Positions 36,295 through 47,664 are shown, counted from the first letter of the stretch. The stretch: DNA of 64,000 bases from Tetradesmus obliquus (GCA_030272155.1 CP126192.1:3754501-3818500), one strand, 5' to 3'. The notes: generated by a model not told the origin, from the sequence alone. Program-made: numbers and translations.

Positions 36295-37530
36295 CTCCGA
36301 CTTATTTCAATGGTTAACAGGTCGCATACGAGGTGCTGACAAAGGCTTAAACTCCACGATCGCGGGCTTTGATCTACGGTGACTACGCGAAACGACAGTG
36401 CCGACCGTCGGTGTACCTGAAACGGATGTAAACCACACTGTACAGGTGTGTATGCGATGGCATGGAGCTGCTAAGAAGTACTGCTGCACTTTTGATGCCC
36501 CACAAAAGAACCCTAGTTGGCCCGTGTGGGGCAGGTGCGCCTAGCCGTTGGTTTGTCTGACTCAAGGCAAAAAATTGCAAGGCGCAAATGAATGAGTGTT
36601 AGCTGCTGCTCTTAGTCGGGTTCAGCTTCGCATGTGCTCGTGGGCAGTACAATCTGCCAGCCTGGCATGCTGGGCTGTGTGTGGTGGCAAGTCCAACCAA
36701 TCCACCGCCTGCGTCTATAATAGAGCCCTTTAACTCGAGAATTTGATATGCTGGCTACTCATGTCTGTAAAAGAACACCCAGACTTCATTTTTTCAGCTG
36801 CTGTGCGTCCACCACTGGGGCATCACCAGAGGTCTGCGGCTGTTTGCAGCGGTGAACGCTGATCTACCTGGGCGCGGAAAAAAGCCAGAGCATACACAGA
36901 GATATGGAAAAACCTGATCAGTTAAAAGAAAAAACAGGGCAGCAGTGAACATGACAGCAAGCAGGCAGGTGTAAGCAATTTTGCTGACCATGTGTCAGCA
37001 TGCTCCGTTCAGTTTGCCTGCCTTACAGTAGCCTGCGGTGGAAACACCAAACAACGGGGCTTGCTGTCTAAGTGCTTAGTTGCGCTCAGCAGCGATTGCT
37101 TCAGCCTTCTTCAGGGCACGAATAAGTCGCTTGGACTCCAGCCCTGTTGATCAAGCCTCACGTGGCAGTTTTCGGTTCGCAAGCTGGAAATGTGCGCAAA
37201 CAAAACTTTTTGACCAACAATAAGACGGATATCACAACTTGGGGGCTGCAGGACGAGGCAAGGCAACCAAATTTGCTTCCGGTTGTCATGTTACTTTCCC
37301 TCGACTGTCTGCATTGGCGCTGCATTGATCAGATTATCGTCCATTGTCACGCTGTGTATCGTGAGTTTGGTCAAGGCGGTGCCTTTGCTGCTCATCAAGG
37401 GGTGTAACTGGACTGCGGGCGCTTGCTTCGTGTCGAGGCTGCGTAAGCTTGTGATTGGCTTGCGTTTGGATCAAAATCAATTGCAGGATCAGCAGCCCGG
37501 GAGGTTGCCAGGGGCTGCTCCTCGATCAAG
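36295..37530. promoter_or_regulatory. Divergent intergenic region, aminotransferase / accD
   Basis: These 1236 bases separate two divergent starts. The region is less GC-rich than the flanking exons and holds no long credible ORF. A short coding-like stretch on the minus strand (37076-37143) is listed separately. Promoters of both genes should lie here; I see no convincing core element. Confidence 0.4.
37076..37143 (-). CDS. Possible terminal exon of an unrecognised small gene
   Basis: After an acceptor CAG, the minus strand reads GLESKRLIRALKKAEAIAAE and then RN and a TAA stop at 37076-37078. This has the composition of a real helical protein end and no repeat character. I could not find a convincing upstream exon: the same frame is closed by a TGA just before the acceptor, and another frame through the region is also open. 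The product is not recognised. It may belong to a small gene between the aminotransferase and accD, or be chance. Confidence 0.25.
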
Positions 37531-40500
37531 ATGATGTCTCTTAAGTCCAGCGTGGGATCTAGCCTGGCCGGCAAGGCGTGCCACGGAGCAAATGCGCAGG
37601 TATGAGTGTATATGTGCAGCTGAATCCCGCCAGAGGTGGCCCTTGTGAGCAACTGCAGTCTGCTCAGTGGGCGTTACATAGGCAGAAAGAGCCTCAACGC
37701 ATGTCGCTTTGGGTTATGATTGGGCTGAACTTGATGTGCTATGCGTTAATAATGCATACTGGCTGGCCCATGCATGCCAGGTGAACCAGCAGGCCTCCAG
37801 AGTCCAGCACGCCAGCACAGCAACCATCATCAGTGCCTGCATCAATCCAGCCAAGCGCACTGTTGCTGCTGCTGCTGCCAGCATTTCTTCATGTTGCCCC
37901 GCATGCTCACATAATCCCACACATGCTGCATGCACAAATGCCTATCAGCATCCCCACGCTCCCTCGCATCCCCGTGCACATCCCGTTGCGCAGGTGCTGC
38001 CACGCCTGGCAGTGCCAGCGCCGCTTGCAGGAACAGCAGTGCGCCCCAGCCTCGCAGTCAACGCAGTCAACCCAGAGAAGAACGGCGCTTATGAGGGCTC
38101 CCCAATTGTCAGCGGCCCCATTTCCGTGGGTGCTATGGACAAGGATTCCAAGGGCTCTTCCAAGCCTGTTGACCGCAGCAAGGGCCTGTGGACGCGCTGC
38201 GACAAGTGCGGCGTGATTCTCTACATCAAGCACCTGAAGGAGCACCACCACATCTGCTTCGGCTGCAACTACCACCTCAAGATGAGCAGCCAGGAGAGGA
38301 TCGACCACATGATCGACCCAGGTGCGCGGCCTAGGCATGGCAGCAGCCGGCGGGCATGCATGCGACTGTGTTGTGCGCGCAGCATGTTGCAGGGGTGGTA
38401 GCTGGGCTTGCAGGCATGAGCTCCAGGGCCAAACTGCTTGGTGCTGCGTGCTGTGGCTGCGGTGGGTTGCACCACTTTGTGTTGCTTCGTGCTGTGGGTA
38501 GTTAGTCCCGCTGAGAGTAGCGTGCATGCAGCCCGTGTCAAGTTTTGAAGGAACCATTATGCAGCAGCAGCACGCCTGCACGCAACTGCCTTCCGCATCG
38601 CCACCTGCGTGCCTTGCCGTTTACCCTGTGCTGAGCATGCCCGCTGCTTTCTTCGCAGGCTCATGGCGCCCCTTTGACGAGACGCTGTCTCCCTGCGACC
38701 CGCTGGACTTTGTGGACATGAAGCCATACCCAGACAGGGTGCGCGACAGCCAGGACAAGACAGGTGAGGACCATGAAGTACTGCTGTAACGAAAGAATGC
38801 CGCAGCGAAGAAGTGCTGTAGAGTGCGCCATGGAAGAAGGGGCAGCTCTTGGAGCACAGCAGCTTGCAGTTACCTGGCGGCACACTTGCTGACACTTTGT
38901 CCTGTGTACAACCTGTGCATCTCTGGATAGCGCTGCTTCTGGCAAAGGCGCATATGTATCTGCTTGACCATGTGCTGTGCTGCTGCCTGCTCTGCTGCTG
39001 TCCTGCAGGCATGAACGATGCCATTCGCACAGGCACGGGCCTGCTGCACGGCATCCCAGTGGCGCTGGCAGTGATGGAGTTTGGCTTCATGGGCGGCAGC
39101 ATGGGCAGCGTGGTGGGGGAGAAGCTGACGCGCCTGATTGAGTACGCCACGCAGGAGGGGCTCACGCTGCTGGTGGTGTGCACCAGCGGAGGCGCGCGCA
39201 TGCAGGTGGGTGAGGAGAGGTTTAGGTCGTTGGCGGCTGTGTGTCGTGAGGGGGCAGGGCGATGCAGCATACGCTTACTGTGTGCATGCCCACAGCAGAT
39301 AGGCAGCACACTGCAGCAAGTGCATGTTACATCTGGCCGCAAACACCGGCCTCGGGCCAGCACAATCTGCATGTCACCAGGCGGGCCTAATCAGCACTCC
39401 TGCCGACCCACCAGCACCACCGCTGCCAAACACACCACCCCTTTCTTGTGGTCTTGTGGTATTGTGACGAATGGGATTTGCCGGAGGGCATCATGAGTCT
39501 GATGCATATGGCCCAATGATAGTCCTGCAAGCATTTCAACTCGCCAACACAATTCGTCCAACAACACACATCACCTTGCACTTGTGCGCTTGCACTCTTG
39601 CAGGAGGGCATCATGAGCCTGATGCAGATGGCCAAGATCAGCGGCGCGCTGCACGTGCACCAGAATGAGGCCAACCTGCTGTACATCTCAATCCTGACCA
39701 GCCCCACCACAGGTGGCGTGACCGCAAGCTTTGGCATGCTGGGGGATGTCATTATTGCTGAGCCGCAGGCCATCATCGGCTTTGCAGGACGGCGTGTGAT
39801 CGAGCAGACGCTGCGTGAGGAGCTGCCAGATGACTTCCAGGTAGGCTGGGCTGGATGATGATAGTGACTTTTGTGACAGCTTAGCCTGTGTCGTAGCATT
39901 TGCAGCAGAAATGGCAGTATTGCCGCTGTGGCTACTAGACTTAATTGTCTGCGCTGTGCAGGTGCAGCAACTATGTGCTGCTTCTGCGCGCATGACTAAC
40001 CGTGTACGCTGCCATCAACCAATTGTGTACGCTGCTGCTGCTGCTGCTGCTGCTGCTGCGTCTGCCGTCATCATCGACAGACCGCGGAGTACCTGCTTGA
40101 CAAGGGCCTGCTCGACCTGGTGGTGCCGCGCAGCTTCCTGAAGGGCGCGCTGTTCGAGATCATCGACTTCTACAAGGTGGGGGCAATCAGTAGCAGCAAC
40201 AGCAGCGCCAGCAACAGCGGCAGATGGCGGACTGGCAGCTGTTACGGACGTGCGGCCACCTAAGCGCTGCATGGGGGCTGTGTCGGTTCGGAGGCGCTGC
40301 TTCAGCAGACGCCTGTCGGGTGAAGGCTTCTCGTTGCATGCCACGCATTGCTAGGGCGAGTAGCGGCGGAGGACTGTGATGACATGCACAATGCAGTTGC
40401 AGTGGTGCAGGCTGCAACACACTTGTAAACGTGTGCCTTCTCGCTGCACGGTGTTTTGACTGGACGCACTCTGTTTGTGGTCCTATTCCTTCTGTGCAGA

Positions 40501-41240
40501 ACGCACCCTACAAGCGCCGCGGCAAGATTCCATTTGGCGTGCAGCGCGGCACGTACGGCCTGACCGCTGAGGAGAAGATGCGGCGCAGGTGGAGGGAGTG
40601 GAGCTCAGCTGGCAGCAACGGCTCGGGCACGCCCGCGCTGGCAGCAGCAGCAGCAGAGCCCAGCTACCAGGTGCGGCGCGGGGCAGGGTGGGGTGTTATA
40701 AGCTTGCGGATGGGGTGCCTGTGTCAGGGTCAGGGTCAGCAGCAGCAGCAGCGTCACAACTAAAATGTTTGGATGTAGTGTGCAGCTGCTGGCATGATGG
40801 CATGATTGCAGCCAAGACCACAGTGTGAACAAACACCTGGCTGCAATGCACAGTCCACAAGCACCTGTGTTGTCTTGCCGGTGTTCACACCCACACACCA
40901 TTGTTGCGTGCTGTGAGCGCTACACACCAACTCACACCATCTGACACACCCCTCTCCCCCCCATGGCGCCTTGCCATACTCCTATGATCTCCTGCAGGAC
41001 CTGGTGGCGTCCTTCCAGCAGGTGTGCTCCTCAGCAGCAGAGTCGCTCACGCCAGGCGAGCTGGACGTGGCAGACCTGGTCAAGGAGCCCGCAGCACTCA
41101 ACGATGCCGTGTCCATCAGCCGCGACAGCGTGATCGAGTGGATGGAGGCGCAGGAGGCACTGCTGGGCAAGAAGGAGCAGCAGCAGCCCGAGTTTGTGTT
41201 CCGGGTGAAGCCAGCAACCTACTCCGGCAGGGCTGTGTAA
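37531..41240 (+). CDS. accD: Acetyl-CoA carboxylase carboxyltransferase subunit beta, plastid, nuclear encoded
   Basis: AccD with AccA transfers the carboxyl group from biotin to acetyl-CoA, making malonyl-CoA for plastid fatty-acid synthesis. Eight exons give 481 residues: 37531-37599, 37994-38321, 38659-38763, 39009-39205, 39604-39840, 40081-40176, 40500-40670 and 40998-41240. The N-terminus ([20 protein letters not shown] onward, to about residue 50) is rich in Ser, Ala and Val and poor in acidic residues, as in an algal plastid transit peptide. A CxxC-x15-CxxC zinc ribbon lies at residues 92-114 (CDKCG, then CFGC). The crotonase-like core has [42 protein letters not shown] and [12 protein letters not shown]. 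Land plants keep accD in the plastid genome; chlorophycean algae are known to have it in the nucleus, as here. The C-terminal extension after residue 345 is low complexity. Confidence 0.96.
39481..39513 (+). repeat. Degenerate duplicate of the start of accD exon 5, inside intron 4
   Basis: Bases 39481-39513 match 39601-39633 at 30 of 33 positions, exactly 120 bases upstream. The copied segment spans the splice acceptor and the first codons ([10 protein letters not shown]). In the copy the acceptor CAG has become CCG, so it should not be spliced, and a stop follows within about a dozen codons. Confidence 0.9.
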
Positions 41241-41837
41241 GCCAGCACAGGCAGCGCAGTGCGACACAGTGCAGACTGGTGTTGTGTTGTGGCAAGGGCT
41301 GATTGAAGGGGCGCTGCTGGATATGCTGGGCAGGTGCTCAGAGGTGCAGCAGCCAGGCAACACAGGTGCAGCTGGCAGGGCGGGGGCGCGCTGTTCGAAG
41401 CAGCTGCCCTATATGCTGCGAGCAGATGTCACAGCAGTCGGCATGTAGCTGTGGCTGTTCGGTGGAGCAGGCACGCGCTGGAACCAGAGCGAAATGGGAG
41501 GCTTTCGGCACTGCCTGCGGCACGGCTGCTGCCAGGTGCCGCCTTCTGACTAGTAGGGTGTTGAAGAGCAGCGTTGGGCATAAGCAGTGGCCGCGGCGAC
41601 GGTTTGGGACGTTGTTTGGCTGCCTGCAATAGCCAGACGCGTCTAGCCAACTGCACAGGCCTTGCAGTCCTGGGCAGCAGTGCTCGGAGCCCTGCGGAAG
41701 TTGGCGTCACTGATGCCCTGCATGGCGTAGCATGCATGCACGCTCATATCAGCTGTGCATCTACACAGAAGCTGTGCACTGCTGCAGCATTGCATGTTGT
41801 ATCAGCTGCAGCCGTAGGGTGTGGTGGAGCTTGTCTC

Positions 41838-41880
41838 GGGGTGGTGGTGGGGTGGTCGGGGTGGGCTGGGCAGGGCAGGG
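41838..41880 (+). other. G-rich block with quadruplex potential
   Basis: Seven runs of three or four G occur within 43 bases (GGGG, GGGG, GGGG, GGG, GGG, GGG, GGG), separated by loops of 1-7 bases. This fits the usual four-tract G-quadruplex pattern on the plus strand, about 600 bases after the accD stop. Confidence 0.6.
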
Positions 41881-42727
41881 CTGGCGTGGAGCAATGTACA
41901 TTTGTTGGTTGAGGTTTATGCAGCCGGTGCCTTGGCGCCAGTGCAAGGGTTGTTACAACAGACAGGCAGTTTTTGATGCTTATGCGGCTGCGCAGTGGAT
42001 ATGATTTGGCACCTTCACTCAGTGAGTCACGTGCTGCTGCTCTTGGCAGCATGTTGCATAGTGTTCACTATGCAGGCCACTGGCCCTCTGGGTGTGCTGG
42101 GATGTTGCTGGGCCAGCGCCCACTTCAGTATGCGTTGGCATGTCAATGAAGGGTCAGGTTGTAGCAAGACCACGTGCCAGAGCGTTAAGTATTGGTCAGC
42201 ATGTGCTGCTTGGCATGCAGTGTGCCATCTGCGAGGAACACTTCTTGAACATGAACTTACCAAGCTGTTTCCTGGCAGTTTGATTCATGCTGTTGGCGTG
42301 CTGCCAAAGGTATTCTGCTTAGATCTTGCAATGCTGTGTATGTATATGTGTAAAAGAATATGATCCTGAGGCATTGTTGCTGTGATGAAGGGGATGAGGA
42401 GAGCACATGCATCTGAAGTGCTGTGCCAGTGACTCTAGATTGGGAGCAAACGGACACGACTGCATCACAAACCACCCTTCAAATAATGGCAAGGCATTCC
42501 GCCCGTCATAGCAGTTGACGAAGTCAGGCTGACCAGGCCTGCATGGCATTTCTGTCATGTCACCAGGAAGGTGAGAAGGTCCTCACTGCTGACGAGCGCC
42601 TCATAGGCAGGTTGCTTAGTCCCCGACCGCTATGGTGTGATCCTGGTTATGGTGATTATAGTATTTGCAAACCTTCTGGAAAAGCAGTGCGCTGTTGTAA
42701 GCACATCTAAACTAGCCGTGTGCTTAT

Positions 42728-43096
42728 CTACCTCGGCTGTGACTCCGCGCTTGCTGTCCCGATCTCGCTTTGCAATGGACTGTCTTTCCTAGCATCTATA
42801 ACTTCTGCAGCCGGCTTAGCACGCAGTGGTGCCGTGCTGCTGTAATCCACACTTGCCTTGCCTCGAGACCTTCGATCCTCCAGCTCAGCGAGGAAAGAAC
42901 CTGTCGAAGCTATGCCCAACCCCAATTTCTTTCCTTGGTGAGGATTAAGTGGACTGGCTGATGTTCGGTGCGCGCATGCATGCCAGGTCCAGGGGCCTGC
43001 TACTGCTGCATGTTGCAGTGCCCTCAGTAGGTTCGTCCGTTCCTCCACCCATCGTCCTCTAATCGCCGCAAAATGCTGAATCTGCTGCATTTGCAA
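42728..43096 (-). CDS. Hypothetical protein, possible short minus-strand gene
   Basis: The minus strand is open for 122 codons starting MQMQQIQHFAAIRGRWVEER. The middle and end are mixed and non-repetitive (LAELEDRRSRGKASVDYSST, then AKPAAEVIDARKD), unlike the Cys/Ala/Leu-rich shadow frames elsewhere. It stops at a TAG that overlaps a possible donor (CCGAG, then GTAGAT), so it may continue into downstream exons near 42560-42680; no join was convincing. No family is recognised. If real, it is divergent from the SH3-like repeat gene. Confidence 0.3.
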   Translation of the reverse strand: MQMQQIQHFAAIRGRWVEERTNLLRALQHAAVAGPWTWHACAHRTSASPLNPHQGKKLGLGIASTGSFLAELEDRRSRGKASVDYSSTAPLRAKPAAEVIDARKDSPLQSEIGTASAESQPR

Positions 43097-43099
43097 CAG

Positions 43100-44914
43100 G
43101 GGCAGCGCCAGCTCCTCCCTGCTGGCCCTGCCAAGGCCCTCTTACTGCCCTACTGTTGGCAGCTATGTGGCTCTCAGGAGCGGCAGCTGGGATGGCCCCA
43201 TGGCGCCGTGTGATTATGGCGTGGTGCTGGAAGACACAGGAGTGGGCAGCACACCCTACCTGGTGGGTGGCCATGCAGCAGCATGTGCTGCTGGGAGTGA
43301 CAGCAGTGCGGTGCTACCCCTGCGGCAGAATAGGGCTGGCTTGCAGGAACAGCAATGTGGCATGGCTGGCAGGCTCTATGTAGCGCATCTCAGGCCAATG
43401 ACTGCTTGAGCTCAGCATTCTGGTGTTAGGCATTGTCACAGCAGCAGGCAGGCTCTTGTCATAGTTGGTGCTTGGCGAGCTTTTGCTATGCAGCAGCGAC
43501 TGCAAGCACGCCTGGGACGCTGCTGCCCAAGCGCTGCCTAGCTCTGCCACCTGAAAGCCCCACATGCAGCCTGAACTGCACATTAACAGCTGCAACCTGC
43601 CCTCTGCGTCAACACTGATCTTCTTCTGCCTGCACTCATTGTCCAATCAACCGTCTGCCTGCAGGTGCAGGAGCTGGTGAGTGGCGCGCTGTGGGCCTAC
43701 CCTGAGGCAGCGCTGCAGCCCGTGCCTGAGGAGCGCGTGCCACACGACCTGAGGCACCCGCCCAGCCCAGGTGCGCAGCAGCAGCAGCAGCAGCGGCGGC
43801 AGCAGCAGCAGCGGCAGTACCCTGCTCAACTGGATGGTTCAGCACGGACCTGGTGCTGGCAGACCCTTGGGCCCTGTTGGTTAGCAGCGTCAATTTTAAC
43901 CTGCTGTATATGCCGCTGCAGGCGAGGGCAGCTATGTGACGTGCCTGGCTTCAAGGCGTTCAGCGATGCCGCGCGGGGCCCGCTGAGCCTGCTGCGCAGC
44001 GAGGAGGCGTACGGCATCGTGCTCATGGAGAGCGGGCAGCGCTACAGGGTGAGGCGGCGTGAGCTTAATGATGCAGTGATGCAGTTGTTGTTGTGTTGTT
44101 GTGCCACATGCAGGAATGTAGGTGGGTGCAGGGGCGCTGTAATTGCTGTGTTTTGGGAGCTTGAGGATGACTGCGGTATGCGGCTGGAGGCACACTGCAG
44201 GCTGCACAAGTGCAGCTTGCATTGGCTCCGTCAGCTGCAATGATCAGGACTGTAAAGTCGTCATCAAGTTCCAACACAATCATCAGCGCTCACCAGCAAC
44301 CCCGCTGCTGCTGCCGCCGCCTGCTGCCATCCTGCTCCCCCTACCACTGCACCGGCCCTGCCGCTTGACACAACAGGTGCGCGCCTGCCACAGCCGCAAG
44401 GACTGGTGGTTTGACCGCGGCGCAGTGAAGCCCGTGCACATGCGCTACGTGCCTGAGTCCCTGCGCGCTGCAGTGCGGCCGGCCTGGGGCGACTATGTGG
44501 CGCTAACCTCGGACCACGCAGCATGCGGGGCTGCTGCTGATGGCCCACTAGAGCCAGGGAACCTTGGAGTGGTGGTGGCAGTAGCAGCAGCAGCTGATGC
44601 TGAGGGAGGGCTTGGCCAGGCTCGCTACACTGTGCGCGGCTGTCACAATGGGCAGGTGTTCAGGTGAGCATGCAGGCACAGTGCCGGGCTTGGTGTGCTG
44701 GCCGCTGCGTGGCTGTTGCTGTGACAGCTGTATGGGAGAGATGTGCCCGGGGGTTGATGGTAGAATGAGGTCACGAATCCTGGCTGACTGTCTGGTTGAA
44801 TTGTTTTGTCGTTGATACACTGGTTGCAAGCACACGCCAGATTCAGAACGTGCCAGCTCTCCCCATCTTACCGTCCTTTGTTACTTGATGCTGTGCTGTA
44901 TCGCTCACGTATGC

Positions 44915-45009
<95 letters not shown>

Positions 45010-45661
45010 AGGTATCAGGAAGGAGCGCTGCACCTCGTGGTGCAGCAGCTGCTGCACGCGCCCAAGATCGCTCCCAGCAGTGGCAAGGGCAGGCGCCGCA
45101 AGCTGAGCTTCAGCCTGCAACTCACAGAGGCAGGCAGCGGTGCTGCAATGCCACTAGGCCAGGTGCTGCAGCAGGGGCAGGCACGCGTGGTGCAGGTGGC
45201 AGTGGTGACGCCGGGGCGCAAGTATTGGCTGGCGGCGCGGCTCAGCTGCAGCGTGAGTTGCTACAACTCGTTTGTGTGCGGTTGATAAAGTGATTGTTTG
45301 CTGGTTGCAATGGAGCGGCTGCAGCGGCGGTAGCTTGGCTGGTACGGGTTGTGTGTATATGCAATGCTAGTGGATGTAAGCAGCAGCATTGCGATGAGGT
45401 CATGCGTGTGGTAGTAAAGGGAGAGTTTTCATTTTACAGTTGTTGCATGCATAACAGGCTCACAGCTGGGTGCAGATGCCATGCGCACACCATGCTGCAG
45501 AGCATCACAGTTCCCTTACGTCATCCTGCCGCTGATCTTTCTGTTGCTTGTCCACCACAGGATGATGACCTGATGCTGGCCAACCTCAAGCTTAGTGCGC
45601 TGCTGCTCTACGCGCCAACAGGCACGCCTGGCTGCTTCATGCAGCTCAAGTCAGTGCCCTT

Positions 45662-45705
<44 letters not shown>

Positions 45706-46329
45706 GCCCGCAGCGGGTGGTGTCGCTGGCAGCCTGCAACGGCGCTGCTGCTGCAGACGCCAATGCCGTCGGCAGCAGCTGCTGGTACAGTCCAGCAGAG
45801 GATGATGTGCTGTGTGTGTTTGAGTGGGACTCATCAGACACGCCGCTGGCACTCAAGCCGGACAGGTGAGGCTCATGGCACTCAAGCCGGACAGGTGAGG
45901 CTCATGGCACTCAAGCCGGACAGGTGAGGCTCATGGCAGATGCAGTGTGCATTGGAAGCTGCTGCTTGTCTTTTGAGGCCTATTGAGGCCTATCTCGAGT
46001 AAGTCAGATGCACTTGTGCAAGGTGCCAGGCTGGGGGCTGCGTGCAGCTGTGCAGCTCTTCAGAGGCTGCTGTACAACATACAGATGTTGCTTGAACTGT
46101 GTGCATATTCGGTTAGGACGCATACACTGCTCTGCACAAAAGACGCTGCTTGCGGCTGCCAACCCTGATGCATGCCTGTGCTGCTGCTGCTTGTTTCGCC
46201 TGGCAATGATGCCGTGTTGGGACTCGCAGGGTGACTGAGGTGGGCTTTGTATGGGGTGTGTGCTTCAATGATGTGGAAGGCATCTTCACAAAGCAGCACA
46301 CCCTGCGCGTGCAGGCAGCAGCAGCAGGG

Positions 46330-46361
<32 letters not shown>

Positions 46362-47144
46362 TGCGGATGGTGTCTCTACTCCTGTGCAGCAAGAAGCCCT
46401 TGCAGCGCAGCAGCAGGCTTGCAGCAGCACAGCTGGCAGCAGCACACATGATGGCTTGATGGTCGATTGCTGGTGGATCAACCGGGCGATACGCAGCAGG
46501 CGCCAAGCACTGAATGCTGGCGGCAGCAGGACTAGGAGCAGCAGCAGCAGCAGCAGCAGTGACAGCAGCAGCGATGAAGAGGAAGCTGCTGATGAGGCTG
46601 CTGTGCTGGCAGCAGATGGCAGCAGCAGCAGCAGCGAAGAAGAAGAAGCAGGCAGCGACGCGGAAGAGACAGAGGAGGTAGAAGACTCGAGCGATGAAGA
46701 TGACACGGCAGGCCGCGGCAATGGCAATCCAGATGCAGGCGGCGACAGCCACTTAGGCGGCAGCGGCAGCAGCAACGTTCAAGGCAATAGCGGCGACAAC
46801 AGCAGGCATGCTGGTGGTGGGCAGGGGCCGGGGTTTGGCGAGGGTGGTGGTGCTGCTGGTGACAGCAGCAGCCCTGACCATGGGGGCAGCCATGCACCCC
46901 CCACGCCAACAGCAGGTGCTTCTGCAGCTGCACTGCTCTCACCGCCTGCTGCTGCTGCTGCCACTGCTGTTGATGATGGTGATCGGCAGGAAGCAGCAAG
47001 CAGCAGCGGGGCCACTGATCATGCTGCTGAGAGTGCAGGAGATGCAAGTGACGTGGGTAGCAGCAGTGCAGCAGCAGGCAGCAGCAGCAGCAGGGATGCT
47101 GCTCACAGCTGCCCTCGCACGCCTGACATGTGCAGTGGCCGGGC

Positions 47145-47199
<55 letters not shown>

Positions 47200-47251
47200 G
47201 ACTGTGACCACAGCAGCAGGCGTGACCAGCAGCGGCACACTGCCAGTGCTA

Positions 47252-47283
<32 letters not shown>

Positions 47284-47348
47284 GCACGTGGCAGCACGCC
47301 TGCTGCTGCTACTGCTGTGGTCACTCCCATTAGCACCTACGCCAGCAG

Positions 47349-47398
<50 letters not shown>

Positions 47399-47664
47399 CT
47401 TCTGGCAGCCAGGCCCCTAGCAGGCGTGTTGTTGTCAGCGCAGCAGCGCTGAGTCAGCATGGCAGGGTGAGCATCCAGGAGCTGATGGCTCAGGTGGAGA
47501 GGCAGGCTGAGTCTCAGCAGCCGCTGTGGCAGCAGGGCAATGAGGCAGCAGCAGCGCTGGCTGCCAAGGCCATGGCGGCAGCTGAGCAGTTCCTGCCAGA
47601 CAACTGGCGCCACACATGCCAGGGTAGGACGCAGCAGCGGCAGCAGCAGGAGCACGAGCGGTAG
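43100..47664 (+). CDS. Protein with three SH3-like repeat modules and a Ser-rich tail (5' end unresolved)
   Basis: Exons: 43100-43379 (least certain), 43665-43770, 43927-44048, 44377-44663, 45012-45252, 45561-45865 and 46230-47664, at least 924 residues. A module recurs three times with the pattern G-Y-V-A-L, then GP-(L/M)-x-P-G-(D/N), G-V-V, Y-x-V, and an aromatic-rich end such as LWAYPEAALQPV, WWFDRGAVKPV or FRYQEGALHLV. This resembles beta-barrel repeats seen in Mind-bomb or KEG-type ubiquitin ligases, but I could not name the family. Exon F has about 14 Gln. The last exon has acidic/Ser clusters, several Ser runs of up to about 17, and a final helix (RVSIQELMAQVERQAES). The 43927 acceptor (GCGAG) is chosen because the standard one five bases upstream breaks the frame. 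The start codon and any RING or kinase domain would lie upstream and were not found. Confidence 0.6.
44916..45008 (+). repeat. (CTG)31 microsatellite abutting a 3' splice site
   Basis: Thirty-one uninterrupted CTG triplets end directly in CAG, the acceptor of the exon at 45012. The run occupies the place of the polypyrimidine tract. Adjoining long poly-Cys and poly-Ala frames are artefacts. Confidence 0.97.
45848..45934 (+). repeat. Three-copy 29-bp tandem repeat spanning a splice donor
   Basis: The unit GGCACTCAAGCCGGACAGGT plus nine bases (to CTCAT) occurs at 45848-45876, 45877-45905 and 45906-45934, all identical. Each copy carries the exon end ACAG and donor GTGAGG, so there are three identical donors at 45866, 45895 and 45924. 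Only the first keeps the frame; reading past it meets TGA at once. Confidence 0.97.

Larger units (their letters stand above)
41241..43099. other. accD 3' region and uncertain intergenic stretch
   Basis: About 1.9 kb follow the accD stop. The first part is the 3' UTR. A G-rich block lies at 41838-41880. The right part carries a plausible minus-strand ORF (42728-43096) and may hide 5' exons of the plus-strand gene that begins about 43100. I could not resolve either with confidence. Confidence 0.35.

Noticed and set aside
41395..41470. RING-like start (CPICCEQM) in the accD 3' region
   Set aside because: The spacing of later Cys and His does not fit a RING, the frame is not joined to any exon, and it lies where the accD 3' UTR is expected.
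35501..45008. Triplet runs as CRISPR arrays
   Set aside because: There are no spacers between units; these are simple microsatellites in a eukaryotic genome.
44885..45106. Poly-Cys / poly-Ala ORFs around 44950
   Set aside because: They are readings of the intronic (CTG)31 run; only the part after 45012 is coding.
46532..47655. Long minus-strand ORFs opposite the Ser-rich tail
   Set aside because: They mirror the AGC runs as Leu/Cys or Ala strings. The plus strand continues exon phase from upstream and carries a sensible C-terminus.
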